Origin: Fragilariopsis cylindrus CCMP1102
Lineage: Eukaryota; Bacillariophyta; Bacillariophyceae; Bacillariales; Bacillariaceae
Reading direction: 5' to 3'
Assembly: GCA_900095095.1 (NCBI GenBank)
Contig: FMBT01000589.1
Location: 1 to 41,055 of the forward strand
DNA length: 41,055 nt
A program made the translations under genes and the position numbers. Below the pieces are notes generated by a model. That model made no database searches, was not told where the DNA came from, and saw only the letters and a list, made by a program, of their open reading frames with translations. Shown piece by piece: positions 10,943 to 21,930 of this stretch (within the stretch, counting starts at the first letter, position 1; every line of letters begins with the position of its first letter).

Positions 10943-11539
10943 TTAATAAGTTGGTTCCGGACAGTCCCAACCTTCCTTCTTCAACATGGCAACAATGAAT
11001 GATAATCTTTTCTGGTTAACTCCAAAATCTGATTCACCAGTCCGAGACGAAGAACGAACATCGACTACTCCATCTGAGCCGATATCAAGTTTCAAATCAT
11101 CAACAAATGGTTTATTACCATTTAAAAATTTAGCAAAATTTCCAATTCCTGACTTGTACTCGATGCTAACAACCTTTCCAGCACCAAAAGAGGAGTCTCC
11201 AACTATGGACCAACCACCCAAATCGGCTTTATTTTGACCTTCCTGTGGGTAGCTTTCAATAATAGTTTTCAAGGTACTAACAGCATTAGTTGCAGCGGTT
11301 CCTGTTGGCGGGGACCATTTTGTTCGTATGCAGTTACTCGATCCCTTTGGACATAATTCCAATGCAGCATTTGCTGAACCTGGACTAGTAACAGCAACAA
11401 GTGCAGCAGCAGCTCCAACCGATGCGAATTTATTGAAAATTTCACGTCTTCCAACGGTAGATTGTTGTTGTGGTGACTTGATGCTATAAGCACCGGCCGA
11501 AGTAAGTGTGCATGTAACGAATAGGATTGAGTATTTCAT
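10943..11539 (-). CDS. DUF1499 protein, predicted thylakoid-lumen targeted
   Basis: Single exon, 198 residues. The mature part has the DUF1499 signatures: LCPKGSSNCIRTKWSPP near residue 62, PFVDDLKLDI, and VVDVRSSSRTGESDFGVNQK followed by RL near 160-180. The leader is layered: a hydrophobic ER signal (1-16) ending in SAGA-Y, which resembles the A-F cleavage motif of diatom plastid proteins but with Tyr instead of Phe; a short Ser/Gln-rich transit segment; then GRREIFNKFASVGAAAALVA and a SANA-A cleavage site at about 58. That is a twin-arginine (R31 R32) lumen signal. Import through the ER-derived outer membrane, then TAT export into the lumen, is inferred. The biochemical role of DUF1499 in plastids is not known. 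Three Cys remain in the mature form (63, 70, and one in GWDCPEPTY). Confidence 0.85.
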   Translation of the reverse strand: MKYSILFVTCTLTSAGAYSIKSPQQQSTVGRREIFNKFASVGAAAALVAVTSPGSANAALELCPKGSSNCIRTKWSPPTGTAATNAVSTLKTIIESYPQEGQNKADLGGWSIVGDSSFGAGKVVSIEYKSGIGNFAKFLNGNKPFVDDLKLDIGSDGVVDVRSSSRTGESDFGVNQKRLSFIVAMLKKEGWDCPEPTY

Positions 11540-12136
11540 TGTAAAGTTAGTCGAATTATTTTCTTATTAGATAATAGTGGCTAAAGGATTGTGATATGTA
11601 AGACAAAAATTGGTATGTTCTGTAAATAATAGGTGATAGTACTGTACTCAATATCTTAGGTGATCTCGTCCCGTTTGATATTGTTGATACACGGTACATG
11701 CAGTAGTAGAATAGATTTTTTTTTGTCGTGCTGACGTACCTCTATTCTACTTCGAAGTACTGTATGCTTACTGTGTACAAGTATTCTTTATGACTTCACT
11801 CAGTACGAGATTCAGAATAGAACTATTTTAGTACGCATCTGAATGGTCCTGCTCAAAAAGTCAATAATTTTTAATATAATATATTTCTAGTAATTTCAAC
11901 CTTTTAAGTTCGACAATTCGCAATGACAAAACAAATAATCGACCTTCGACCACTTATCATTCGAATAGCACGTCAAGCACTACTAGATAAGACAAAAAGG
12001 GACCACCCGCAATAGGAACATTTGAATGCTAAAAGATTTGAGATATAATTTGTCGAAACAAGTTGTGTATCGTTTGTTTACTGTATTGTTACATTTGAAT
12101 CTAATTTATTGTTCTTCGGTTTACCCCTTATCAACA
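11540..12136. promoter_or_regulatory. Divergent upstream region, DUF1499 and phytochelatin synthase
   Basis: About 600 bp serving two outward-pointing genes. It contains CTACTTCGAAGTACTGT at 11747-11763 and repeated ACTGTA/TACTGT words (near 11640 and 11757). The phytochelatin synthase frame stays open back to an ATG at 12026, so the coding region might begin there. Confidence 0.45.
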
Positions 12137-13872
12137 ATGAAATCGACGGGCAGCTCATCGTCCTGCAGTGAGTGTAAACCAACTCCAGAACCCCTTCCAG
12201 AAAACATACCTTCCTTCTATCAGCGAAAACTCCCCGAAACTTGGTATGTTTTATTTTTTAAATGTACTTATTTATGATGATGATGATGATGCAGTTTATA
12301 GCTTAGGAGGATACCTGTGTGGTAAAACATGATTGATTTACTATTCTAACAAGTACCCGTTAACTCCCTTCTTCGCTTCTAACTGATTCTCTTGAACAGC
12401 ATTGCCTTTGCTTCTAGAGAGGGAAAGAACATTTTCAAATCTTCACTAGAAAAGGATGGTCTGAAATCTTTTTACAACCTCATCGAGCAACATCATACTC
12501 AAACAGAACCAGCCTTTTGTGGTGTATCTACTCGTAAGTACGGTAGAAATATGCTGATGATGATGCTGATGCTGATGCTCGTAATTTCGTGTACTTTGCA
12601 TGTTGTTGTTAATGCAGAATACACTATACAAAATAATAACTAACAACGCTTTACATTGCAACGCTCAAAAATCAAATCAAATCAAAAGTGGTAATGGTAT
12701 TGAATAGTCTTGCTGTCGATCCAGGTCAGCATTGGAAAGGTCCGTGGAGATGGTACTCAGAGGAGATGCTTAATTGTTGTGTAGATATGGACGATATTAA
12801 AAAGGCAGGAATCACGTTGAGGGACTTTCATTGTCTCGCTCTCTGTCAAGGGTTATCAGTAGATCTACAATATTGCGATGAAACTTCGAGTTTGGATGCA
12901 TTCCGTGAAGCCGTAGAGAGAGCCTGTGTCGGGTCAGATGACGACGACGACGACGACGACGATGAGCAACAGAAAGACGAGGGAAAAAATCGTTTCGAAG
13001 TTATGGTGGTTTCTTATAGTCGAGCAGTGCTGAAACAAACAGGAAGTGGACATTTTTCACCAATTGCTGCATATGACAAAGCATCAGACTCTGTATTGAT
13101 TTTAGACACAGCAAGATTCAAATATGGTGCTCATTGGACAAAGCTACCATTAATTTACGATGCTATGAAACCAATTGATCCAGATACGGGCAAACCACGT
13201 GGCTATGCATTGCTTTCCTTCGTTCCGGATTCCCAGAGGTGTGTAGAAGTTTCAAAGTGCAAAAATGCCAACGACGTATCCAAACAGAAAGTATCCAAAC
13301 AGAAATCAGATAATAAAAAATCAAAAACGACTAGTAGTGCGCTATCTACACAACCCGCCTCAATTATATTCCGATCGAAAATGAATCAAAAACAACGACG
13401 GCGGCTCTACAAGGAATACATAACGTGTTTACGGCGAGATGAAAAGTATAAGGGAGGTGATATTCCATATGACGCTGTACGTGCTTTTTGGTGCGAAAGA
13501 GACAGTAATCGTCCCGTGCGTGTTTGGGAAATTATCGAGCCTGTGCGAGTAAATAGTGTAGAAGAAAATCAAATGCTCCAACGCATGCGAAAAGTACTCA
13601 AGAATTTGAAAGAAGCGAGCAACGCAACAGCAACTGCAACCGAGAACGATCATATCGATGACAACCAGTTCTTTAAGCCACCAAATCACATCAACCTCGA
13701 AGAAACACTCTTCTTTATCTATCTGGCTACACTTTCAAAAGAACGAAGATATGAACTTGTGATGAGGATAAATTCGGATGGATCTTGCGATATTGCTCGA
13801 ACACATATATTAATGGAAGCAGATATAATCGCAAGAGCTATCGAATTAAGTGATCAACTAACATCAATTTAG
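12137..13872 (+). CDS. Phytochelatin synthase (glutathione gamma-glutamylcysteinyltransferase)
   Basis: Cytosolic papain-fold enzyme that transfers gamma-Glu-Cys from glutathione to build phytochelatins, which chelate cadmium and other metals. Exons 12137-12243, 12400-12533 and 12689-13872, phases consistent; 474 residues. Catalytic triad visible: Cys76 in HHTQTEPAFCGVST, His202 in SGHFSPIAAY, Asp220 in LILDTARFKYGAHW. Also WKGPWRWYSEEMLNCC. An acidic insert ([18 protein letters not shown], about 161-178) sits just before the His strand. The C-terminal part is long, Lys-rich and divergent, as usual outside the catalytic domain. Start: ATG 12137 in CAACAATGA context gives a normal N-terminus. 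ATG 12026 in the same frame would add 37 residues with a hydrophobic stretch (YRLFTVLLHLNLIYCSSVY), which could be an export or plastid signal. Which one is used needs transcript data. Confidence 0.93.
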
Positions 13873-14498
13873 GTCTAAGAAATAAATGAGCAACATCTAT
13901 TAGTGTTAGGAAAATGATTATGACAATCAAACAAAAACGCTGTTTCTGATGTTCAGTATTTCCAGAATCAGCATAGAAATACGGTCTAGATAAGTGTTTT
14001 GAATTTTTTCTACTTTATGTTTTTTTTGTGTGTGTTGTATGTGGTCCAAAATGGTATAGTTAACTAGTAATGTCTAGGTGAAAAAAATGCGCAAAAATTG
14101 ATCTGGGCAAAATTTCCTTATCCACTAATTTTTTAATACCAAGCAAATCCACTAATTTCAAAAATAGAATTCTATTTCCTCTTTCCCCCTCTTGTCCTAC
14201 TTCCTACTGACCCATCTTTCGTACATCTTCTAACTGACGACGCACGACCAACTCGAACTACAGACCTCGCTCTACGATTTTTCTCGATCATGCATCACAA
14301 AATTCCTGAAAATCGAAAAATATGCAAAGCTAGTGACGGAGCCTAATGTTACTGTACCTTGTGCAGCGAATTCTATCTTTTCATTCACAAAAGCAACTAA
14401 CGTTAGTAGCATAATAACAAGATATTCCCACACCCTACATTCGGAACTTACATACCGTACTTTTTCTTCCTTACCATCTTTACATAAATAAACAAATC
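13873..14498. promoter_or_regulatory. Intergenic, 3' of phytochelatin synthase and promoter of MnSOD
   Basis: About 625 bp between two same-strand genes. It includes a pyrimidine-rich stretch (near 14175-14200) and TTACTGTACC at about 14349. The two TAC-N-GTA words near 14350 and 14452 flank the likely promoter. No further gene seen. Confidence 0.4.
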
Positions 14499-15443
14499 AT
14501 GTCAGGTGGAAAAATTATTCTCGATAAGGCTCTTCGTTCTGCGGTGAATCTTTCATCGTCGAAGCTTCCTTCGGAGGTTGCAAAGTCTTCGGCGAAACTC
14601 TTTTCGGCTCTATCGGGAACAAAATTCGTATTGCCTGATTTGGCTTATGATTACAACGCGTTAGAACCAGCGATATCAGCAGAAACGATGGAAATACATC
14701 ATTCGAAACATCATCAGGTACGTTTCCGCTTAATGGTTTCAAATTTTCGAAACTACCATGAAAGTTTTTATCACTTACTTAGTTTCCGAGATTGATTTGC
14801 GTTTATAAAGTGCCTCAATATTTTTTTTTCCAATTTCTTCCATCTATTTGTTGTTGTTATTATTGTTATTATTGTTACTATTGTTATCATTGTTATCATT
14901 GTTACCATTGTTACCATTGTTATCATTGTTATTCCTATTCAGACCTACATTACCAACTTGAATGCAACAATGGAAAAAATTGATTCTGCTATGATTGCCG
15001 GTGATGTTTCTGGAACTATCGCATTACAGGGTGCATTAAAGTTTAATGGTGGTGGTCATATCAATCATACACTATTTTGGGAGAATCTTTCTCCTACCAG
15101 TACCTTCCCAACAGGTGGTCCACTTGATAAGGCCATCACTGATCGATTCGGTAGTTTAGATGATATGATTGCTGAAATGAGTGCTAAAACTATTGCAGTT
15201 CAAGGCTCTGGATGGGGTTGGCTCGTGTATGATCCTAAAAGTAAAATGATCGACGTTGTTGCACTTCCCAATCAAGACCCGTTAGAGGCAACTACTGGAT
15301 CAAAACCGTTGCTGGGTATCGATGTTTGGGAACATGCATACTACGTCGATTATAGGAATGTCCGACCGAATTACGTAAAAGCAATTTGGGACATTATCAA
15401 TTGGGACGTTGTTGAAGAACGTCTTATTGCAGCCTCCAAATAA
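14499..15443 (+). CDS. Manganese superoxide dismutase, N-terminally extended
   Basis: Converts superoxide to oxygen and peroxide. Exons 14499-14717 and 14943-15443; 239 residues. Metal ligands are all present: His67 ([10 protein letters not shown]), His115 ([11 protein letters not shown]), Asp200 and His204 ([13 protein letters not shown]). Mn-type markers: [20 protein letters not shown] rather than the Fe-type NHTFFWNC, and Gln160 in [10 protein letters not shown]. The N-terminal 43 residues before [15 protein letters not shown] are basic/Ser/Ala-rich with few acidic residues and probably form a mitochondrial (or plastid) presequence. The intron follows the ligand-bearing HHQ helix and holds a degenerate 9-bp repeat. 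The frame is clean throughout, so the gene is probably functional. It converges on BMS1, 416 bp away. Confidence 0.95.
14853..14936 (+). repeat. Degenerate 9-bp tandem repeat in the MnSOD intron
   Basis: About nine copies of a unit like ATTGTTATC/ATTGTTACC, drifting from a (TTA/TTG) trinucleotide run. It fills the 3' half of the intron up to the acceptor CCTATTCAG, so it supplies the pyrimidine-rich tract. Copy number is likely variable between strains. Confidence 0.8.
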
Positions 15444-15859
15444 ATATATATGCATATATGTATATATATAATGTATACAGTAGAGAAAAGTGAGCAGAAT
15501 GCATACAACATGAAAAATAACTGTCAGTCGACAAAGTGAAATTGGAAGAAAAACTAACCGACTGATGACTGCGACTGTTATTGGCGGTTCTCATTCATTC
15601 GTTTTGACTTTTATATCAGATAATTATCATTCAATACTACCTACACTACGCAACAATAGTTTCTGTTTCATAAGAGAGAGTTTCTGCATTAAAAACTTTT
15701 TTCGAATATACTACTGGACTATTGCATAGTACTACTGGACTATTTACTTCTCAAAAATGATGAAATACACTTAGTACACTTTATTATGACTTAGTGGGTT
15801 ATTATTATTAATATAATATTATAGTCTCTACTATGGCAGTTATGTTCGGATGATTTATT
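15444..15859. other. Convergent 3' intergenic region, MnSOD/BMS1
   Basis: The 416 bp begin with an AT palindrome (ATATATGCATATAT, near 15444-15457) directly after the MnSOD stop. The direct repeat ACTACTGGACTAT occurs near 15710-15722 and again near 15731-15743. No coding frame seen. Confidence 0.45.
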
Positions 15860-18800
15860 TTAATCCATCATCTTAGACTTTTTGAATTTCTCTCTTTTGC
15901 CTTCGGCACGGAATTGTCGCTTCTTATTGACCTTACGAGCGGCAGCCATTGCTTCTTCCTTCTTAGAATTCTTTTTAGCTTTTTCAATATTCGATTCCAT
16001 TTTCTTTGCTTTACGAACCTTAACCTTTTCATTCCTGATGGTGTTAAGAGCTTGTAAGAAGGTGAACTTTTTCTTCTCGCTTTTCTCCATCACAACCGCA
16101 CGCTTTTCAAGGTACCCCCCGCGTCTCTTTTTGGGATCGTCCTTCGGCTTATTAGCATAAGGAAGACTTCCTTCAAGCTTTTTCGATACGCGGAGCTTTC
16201 GAAACTTCCGATCGGGACGCTCGATTGACTTGTAGATTGAATCTGGGTTCACCTCAATCGGTGTATTAGTTGCCAATTGCATCAGAGCCTTGTTCCTCAT
16301 TCCATACCAGCCATTAGTACCGTTGGCCGCTAAATGATTTGTCACTGGATTGTAATATTCTTTGATTTTCACAGGCATCCAGGTACGGCAGAATACAATA
16401 TCGGACCGAATAATTTTGTCCTCAAAGGTAGCACGGAACGAACCTGGTTGACCTTCTCGGAGAGCCTTCTTCACTTGTCCACGAATTCCACTGACCGTAC
16501 GAATACTTGCCCCTTCAAATCGACTAACTTCCAAATCACTGTTGAACATACCAGTAATAAAAGCTGTGTTCTTGTAAATTTTAGTGGGAGTACCCACAAG
16601 CTTCAACTTTTTCACCACAGGAAAGTTGGCATTGAGTTCCAAAACGATACCCGTAGCGGCAATGCGAAAGCCGGAAATATTCTCCGACATTCGTTGGATA
16701 GCCAGAATACCAGTGTTGGGAGGAGATTGCGGTCCGTAAAAGGTTGCAAAACAATGCATATGTTCAGGCGAATACTTCAAGTAACGATGCCGGTTATTAT
16801 CGTCCTCAGTAGAAAATGTTGGAATGCTTTGGAAGCGTCTCCATCCTATACTGAATACAAGTGGATCATTACATTTGAGAATCTTTTTGTGCCAGCGATG
16901 CTTCTTGAACCGACAACGAACCATTCCAAGATTCATCTCCTGAGGGGTAAGCCCGCCAATCACAAGCGGCTGCTCTGGATTGTAATTCGCTAAGAAGGCA
17001 GCAGGAACGCCATCAAGCCGGATTCTACAGTAAATTCCCTGACGAAAACCTTCGTGACGAAGTCGTGTACGTTCTCCTTCATTGCCAAACTCTTCCTCAT
17101 TTCTCTTTATTTTTTCTTCTTTCTGTCGTTTCAGAGCATCCAGATACTCATTCTCAGCATCGTCATCTTTCATTTCACCCGCCCCATTCGATTTCTTTTC
17201 TTCGTCGTAATCAGCGTTAAATCCTTTCTTTTGTTTAGCCTTCTTTTCCGCATGGTACGCACGGATCTCTTCATCTGTCATCCCTTCAGTTGGATCTCCA
17301 CTTTCGTCATCAGAGTCCACTTCGTCTTCGCCATCTGATAATACTTCACCATTTGGTCCGTAATTCTCACCAGTTTCAAGATCTGCAAAGTCATCAAATC
17401 CATCACCTTCATTATCACTGTCACCAGCTTTATCTTTGTCCCAATTTCCAGTTACGAATTTATCACGGATCGACTCGAGCAAGCTATCAGCACCCTCTTC
17501 GAGCCATGCTTCCATGCCTATCCTCTCTCGTTCACCTGAAATAAGTCTAGATGAATCCTCTTCGCCAAGACTACCGGCCGCCATAGTACTTTTAGAATTC
17601 GGTCCACTGGCCTTTTCTCGGGTAGACTTTTTCAGTTTAAAGAACTCGTCATCGTCAGAATCGCTCTGGTCACCTTCATCATCTTCATCAACAATAATCT
17701 TTGAATTGTCAACTCCATAAATGAGCTCTTGCAGGTTAACAATTGATCCCTTACGTTCAAGAAACGACTGGACGGCTCTATCAGCAATTCCGGTCTTCCA
17801 CGTAGGACCATCCTGTGGATTTTCATCATTTTGTGGACTTTCGTTCTCCTCCTCTTCCGAATCATCATCGCTATCTCCGCCCGTGTCACTAATATCGCCT
17901 TTTTCGGAACCACTATTGTCGTCGTCGTCATCGTCATCTGAGTCGCTCTCATCACTATCGCTATCACTGTCATCATCTTCGACGTTTTCTTCATTATTGA
18001 CTTGATCTATACCGCGACGTGATCGAAAGGGAAGCATATCGTTGGTAGATACTTCTTTTATCTCGTCGTCGTCTTCATCATCACTATCATCTTCATCAGA
18101 TCCAGCTTCAACAGCCTCGCTTCCCTTGAAAAGTCGAAGTGTCGATCGGTCCATTCTCTCATCAACTGCAGAATGACCCACATCTTGCAGCCCCTTTAAC
18201 ATACCTGCTGGTTCTTCGGGATCATATTCTACCTCTGACATATCATCGTCGTCTTCGTCCTCCTTATTTCCTTGTAAGTCATCCTTTTTGGTATAGTTAG
18301 CACGACCAATATCGATGTAAATTGCATCCTTATCAAAGGAAACCGCACCAACATTTGACAGTGGTGCAAATAGTAATGCATCTTTCTTGGTCAAAGTCTT
18401 TTTTTCCTTATCAGGGATCGGGCAAGGGTCGGGAAGTGGACTTATTTCTGCCATACCAAAATCTCCAACTCCAATGAGATGTACTTTCGTTCCTTTTTTC
18501 ATATGTGAACCTCGTACCCAACCGTAGAAGGTTACACTCCGATCGCAATCAGGATTTTTGTCGGTTTCATTAGGGTGTGTAATATCCTCGTGACGATCCA
18601 CTAGGACGTAAGGATGAGTATTGCGCCATACAAGTGGACGGAACTGTAATGTGTTTATTTATAAATCAAAGAATTAAATACAAAGGAAATGAGACGACGA
18701 CGAAGAAGAATCCAAGGAATCATTATCGTGATATATTATAATGTAATAGCGACATTACTCAGATTAAGTTTGTACTTGTTTTGTCTTTCATATAGTTCAG

Positions 18801-19678
18801 ACAGAAGTCACCAAAGTTTATTCATCAACGTGTTGTGTCGCTTATCAAAATATTACTTTATTGTTGCGTTATTGTTGTTTGAGACATTTTCCAATATCAT
18901 TCATTTTTCGTTCAATTTGCTGACTGTCGCTGCTTACCTTGACTCTAGAAATGAATAACGTTAATTGTTTACATTCATTTTTTAAATACTTTCCGTTAAT
19001 GACACCTGAAAAGTAAAACATTTTTGCACCATCATAAATCTCAGTCCAAAATCGATGTTTTAATAACTTTTTCGTCTTACGTAAATTCTTCGCAGTTTGA
19101 AATTGATCCAAATGCGTAAACACACCCATAACCTTTGGAAAACCATGAGTTTGCAATATATTCAAAAATTCGAATGTTTCCATTTCAAAACCAAATTTAG
19201 CATCGACGCATAACAAGACCAAGTCAGCAATTTTAGCACAGTCTAACATAGCAGATGTGTCATCACTGGGACATTCTAGTAATGTAATTCGTTTGTGTTT
19301 CGATGTAACGACCGTAATCGGACCTGTGACAGTTGAAAGGTTGTGACCGGTATACAACTTAACCAATGATCGGATTAATGTCGATTTACCAACACCTGCA
19401 GGTCCCATGACGACGACTAATGCTGGTGGTGATTCATTCGGATCGGTTGATCGTCGATTTGTTAATGGAACATATTCCTTCTTCTGAGATCGATCGAGAT
19501 TACGTTGCATCGTACGTTGGGTACGACCAATATTGGCAACCGAAAAAGCACGTGCATTGTGACGTTCCTTTCTGGATCCATCCTTTTTTGCCTTGTCATC
19601 TTTCTTCTTTTCTTTTGCACCACGACCTTCCTTTGTCGGTTTGTGTCCGTGATGATCGATGAGTTCACCACCCTCCAT
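15860..19678 (-). CDS. BMS1: Ribosome biogenesis GTPase BMS1
   Basis: Nucleolar GTPase of the small-subunit processome that, with RCL1, is needed for 18S rRNA maturation. Exons 19678-18938 and 18643-15860 joined in phase 0 (donor GTAAGC, acceptor TTACAG); 1174 residues, a normal size. The N-terminal GTPase domain has the P-loop GPAGVGKST (92-100), ITLLECPSD as G3, and FTHLDQF as the G4-like element. The join produces [20 protein letters not shown], matching the family. Then [18 protein letters not shown], a long acidic middle with many Asp/Glu/Ser runs (about 370-740), and the conserved C-terminal domain: [79 protein letters not shown], then a Lys-rich tail. No frame lesion in 3.5 kb. The 294-bp intron between the exons shows nothing special. 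Confidence 0.97.
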
Positions 19679-20202
19679 GATGACGAGACTATCTACGGAA
19701 CACTAGGTGCTTGCTTCTGTCTCTCTTTGTATATATCTCAACTAATTGTGGTTGGATTTTCTATGCGCATTGTGCTCAATAATGCTGGATGTAACTTTAA
19801 TAAATATTAATAAATACATTCATTGAGATTTTGTGTATTTTTTGTCGATTTTATTGATGCTTGAGAATTTTATTTTACACGATATTTTTGATTGGCCCTT
19901 GAAAGTCTCTTCTTGAGAACAGACAGCAAGACCGCGTGCGCGCTAAAACAACTAAAAAAGTTGCTTCTAACGATGATGATGGGATTTTCTTCTGCGCGCG
20001 AAAACCGCGTCGGAGAAAATGAAAATCATACTCCTCACCCCATTTTCATTTTATGTTGTTATGATCAGCTGCGAGGAAACCCCTTTTACATCCGATAAAC
20101 ATTGTCATGGGAACGAACAAAAGAAGCTCCCCACTATTAATATTCTGATTCAATTCTACTTTCCAACAACAACATATATAAATAACGGCAAAAGCTGGAA
20201 CC
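19679..20202. promoter_or_regulatory. Divergent promoter BMS1 / PEX19 with GC-rich elements
   Basis: These 524 bp lie between two outward start codons. They contain two related GC-rich elements in an AT-rich background: ACCGCGTGCGCGCTAAAA starting at 19931 and GCGCGCGAAAACCGCGTCGG starting at 19994. The second includes GCGCGAAA, which fits the E2F/DP consensus; both share ACCGCGT. A role in growth-linked transcription of BMS1 is inference only. Confidence 0.4.
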
Positions 20203-21596
20203 ATGACAGAATTCGACGATATTGTCGATATGGATGCTCTACTAGATGAAGCACTAGACGAGCTGGATGATGATGATGACGACGATGACGCTTACGACGG
20301 TTGCGATAATAATATTTTGGATAAGAAGAAAATAATAAAAGAAATGACAACAGACCATCTCTCTGTCATCAACACTAACAACGCTAAACGTGTGCCCTTC
20401 GGTCCTGCTCCACCACCACCAAAAAATAATAACGATAATTCAGCAACAAAAAGAAAAAAGAAAAATCAAGAATCGAACGTTTCAGAAGACGATGAAGAAG
20501 AAGAACGTTTAATGGAATCCTTTCAACAGATGCTACAAGATTTCAGTTCCAATAACAATAACAATGATGGTGGTGGTGATGGTGATAATAATGATAATGA
20601 TAATGTTGATGCCGAAAAATTCGGAACCTATTTGATGGAGCAAATGCAATCTGAATTGGGTATAAATATGAATGGAAACGGAAACGGAAATGGAAATAGC
20701 GGCGATGGCAATGACGATGACGATGACGACGACGAACAAAAAATGAAGGATGCAATGACTGCAATTCTAGGTGGAATGATGAACGATGGTGGTGATGATG
20801 ATGATAAAAATAACGATAATAATGATTCTCTCAAAAAGAAAAAAGAAGAAAAACAATCTACATTATCCTCTTCTAATAATAATAATAATGATAATGATAA
20901 AACGACAACGACAACGACACAGAACAATATGATCACTGACGAAGAAAAACTCTTGAAGGGACTTTTCAAGGTTTGATGAAGACGACTGGTGATGATGCTG
21001 ATGCTGCTGCTGCTACAGATCACGACAGTAATGATAATGAAGATATTCCTAACCTCGATGAATTGTTTTCAGGGATGATGAATAATAATAATAGTAAGAA
21101 CAGCAATGATAATAGCAGTGATGGGAGTGATGGTATACCGAATAACTTTAATTCTGATGAATTTATGGATGGGATGATGGAACAATTATTATCAAAAGAA
21201 TTAATGTATGAACCGATGAAACAGGTTACAGAAAAATTTCCAGTATGGCTTGAACAAAATAAAAATAAAATATCTGAGAAAGAATGGAATCAACGACATA
21301 ATCAGTATGAATGTTTCCAAAAGTTAGTTCAAGTATATGAAGAACAAGATAGTAATAATAGTAATAATGGTACGACGAGTACCGGTCGACTACTTGAATT
21401 GATGCAACAAGTACAAGAATATGGACAACCACCATCTGAAATAATTAATGAAATTGCACCAGGATTAGAATTAGATGAAAATGGTTCACCGAAAATGAAT
21501 AATATTCCAGGGGGTGGTGGTATGTCACCATTATTTAATATGATGGGTGGTGGTAGTAAAACTCCTGGCGAAGGTGAAGAATGTCAAATAATGTAA
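20203..21596 (+). CDS. PEX19: Peroxisomal membrane protein import receptor PEX19, one frame break
   Basis: Cytosolic chaperone and receptor for peroxisomal membrane proteins. The N-terminal part (20203-20973) opens with MTEFDDIVDMDALLDEALDE, the acidic PEX3-binding type of start, then Asn/Asp-rich low complexity and FGTYLMEQMQSELG. The C-terminal part runs in the next frame with DGMMEQLLSKELMYEPMKQV, TEKFPVWLEQNKNKISEKEW, LLELMQQVQEYGQPPSEI and NEIAPGLELDENG, and ends CQIM, a CaaX farnesylation box as in PEX19 elsewhere. The frame switches by the equivalent of one lost base near 20968-20973 (CAAGGTTTGATG). I tried introns from the GTTTGA donor; the good acceptors leave the wrong phase. A base-call error is the simplest reading, since the rest is conserved to the CaaX box. 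Confidence 0.88.
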
Positions 21597-21628
21597 TGTA
21601 ATATAATTTGATTTGTTTATATATGATG

Positions 21629-21668
21629 TATATATATATATATATATATGTACATATATATATATATA
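21629..21668. repeat. (AT)n palindrome centred on GTAC, PEX19 3' flank
   Basis: An alternating TA run, GTAC, then another AT run forms a near-perfect inverted repeat about 35 bp after the PEX19 stop and able to fold into a hairpin or cruciform. Similar AT palindromes follow the MnSOD stop and lie near 10753. A termination or 3'-end role is possible but unproven. Confidence 0.7.
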
Positions 21669-21930
21669 AGTCACGCAGTCGGGAAGATGAAGAATCGTAT
21701 AACACCCCATGGTCCATCATCTCCAGCAAAAACAACTGGAACTATTCTTCGATCGACATACTGATACAATTCAGGATTCAGATGGAAACTTAACTGTAAC
21801 CCTAGAGATGTTTTGTGCCTTGTCAGATGCTACCTTGCTATTATAATGCTACCCAATTACTAGTATTCATATTTCGCTTAATATTTTTTTAAATTCAATC
21901 GACGCCAGTAACTAGTCATTGTTGACACTT

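Noticed and set aside
16334..17994. Long open frames on the strand opposite BMS1 and in its other minus-strand frame
   Set aside because: Shadows produced by the Asp/Glu/Ser-rich BMS1 sequence read in other frames.
20965..21070. Intron to bridge the PEX19 frame break
   Set aside because: GTTTGATG with the good acceptors (48, 102 nt) leaves the wrong phase; the one acceptor with right phase removes conserved-looking residues or makes an 11-nt intron.
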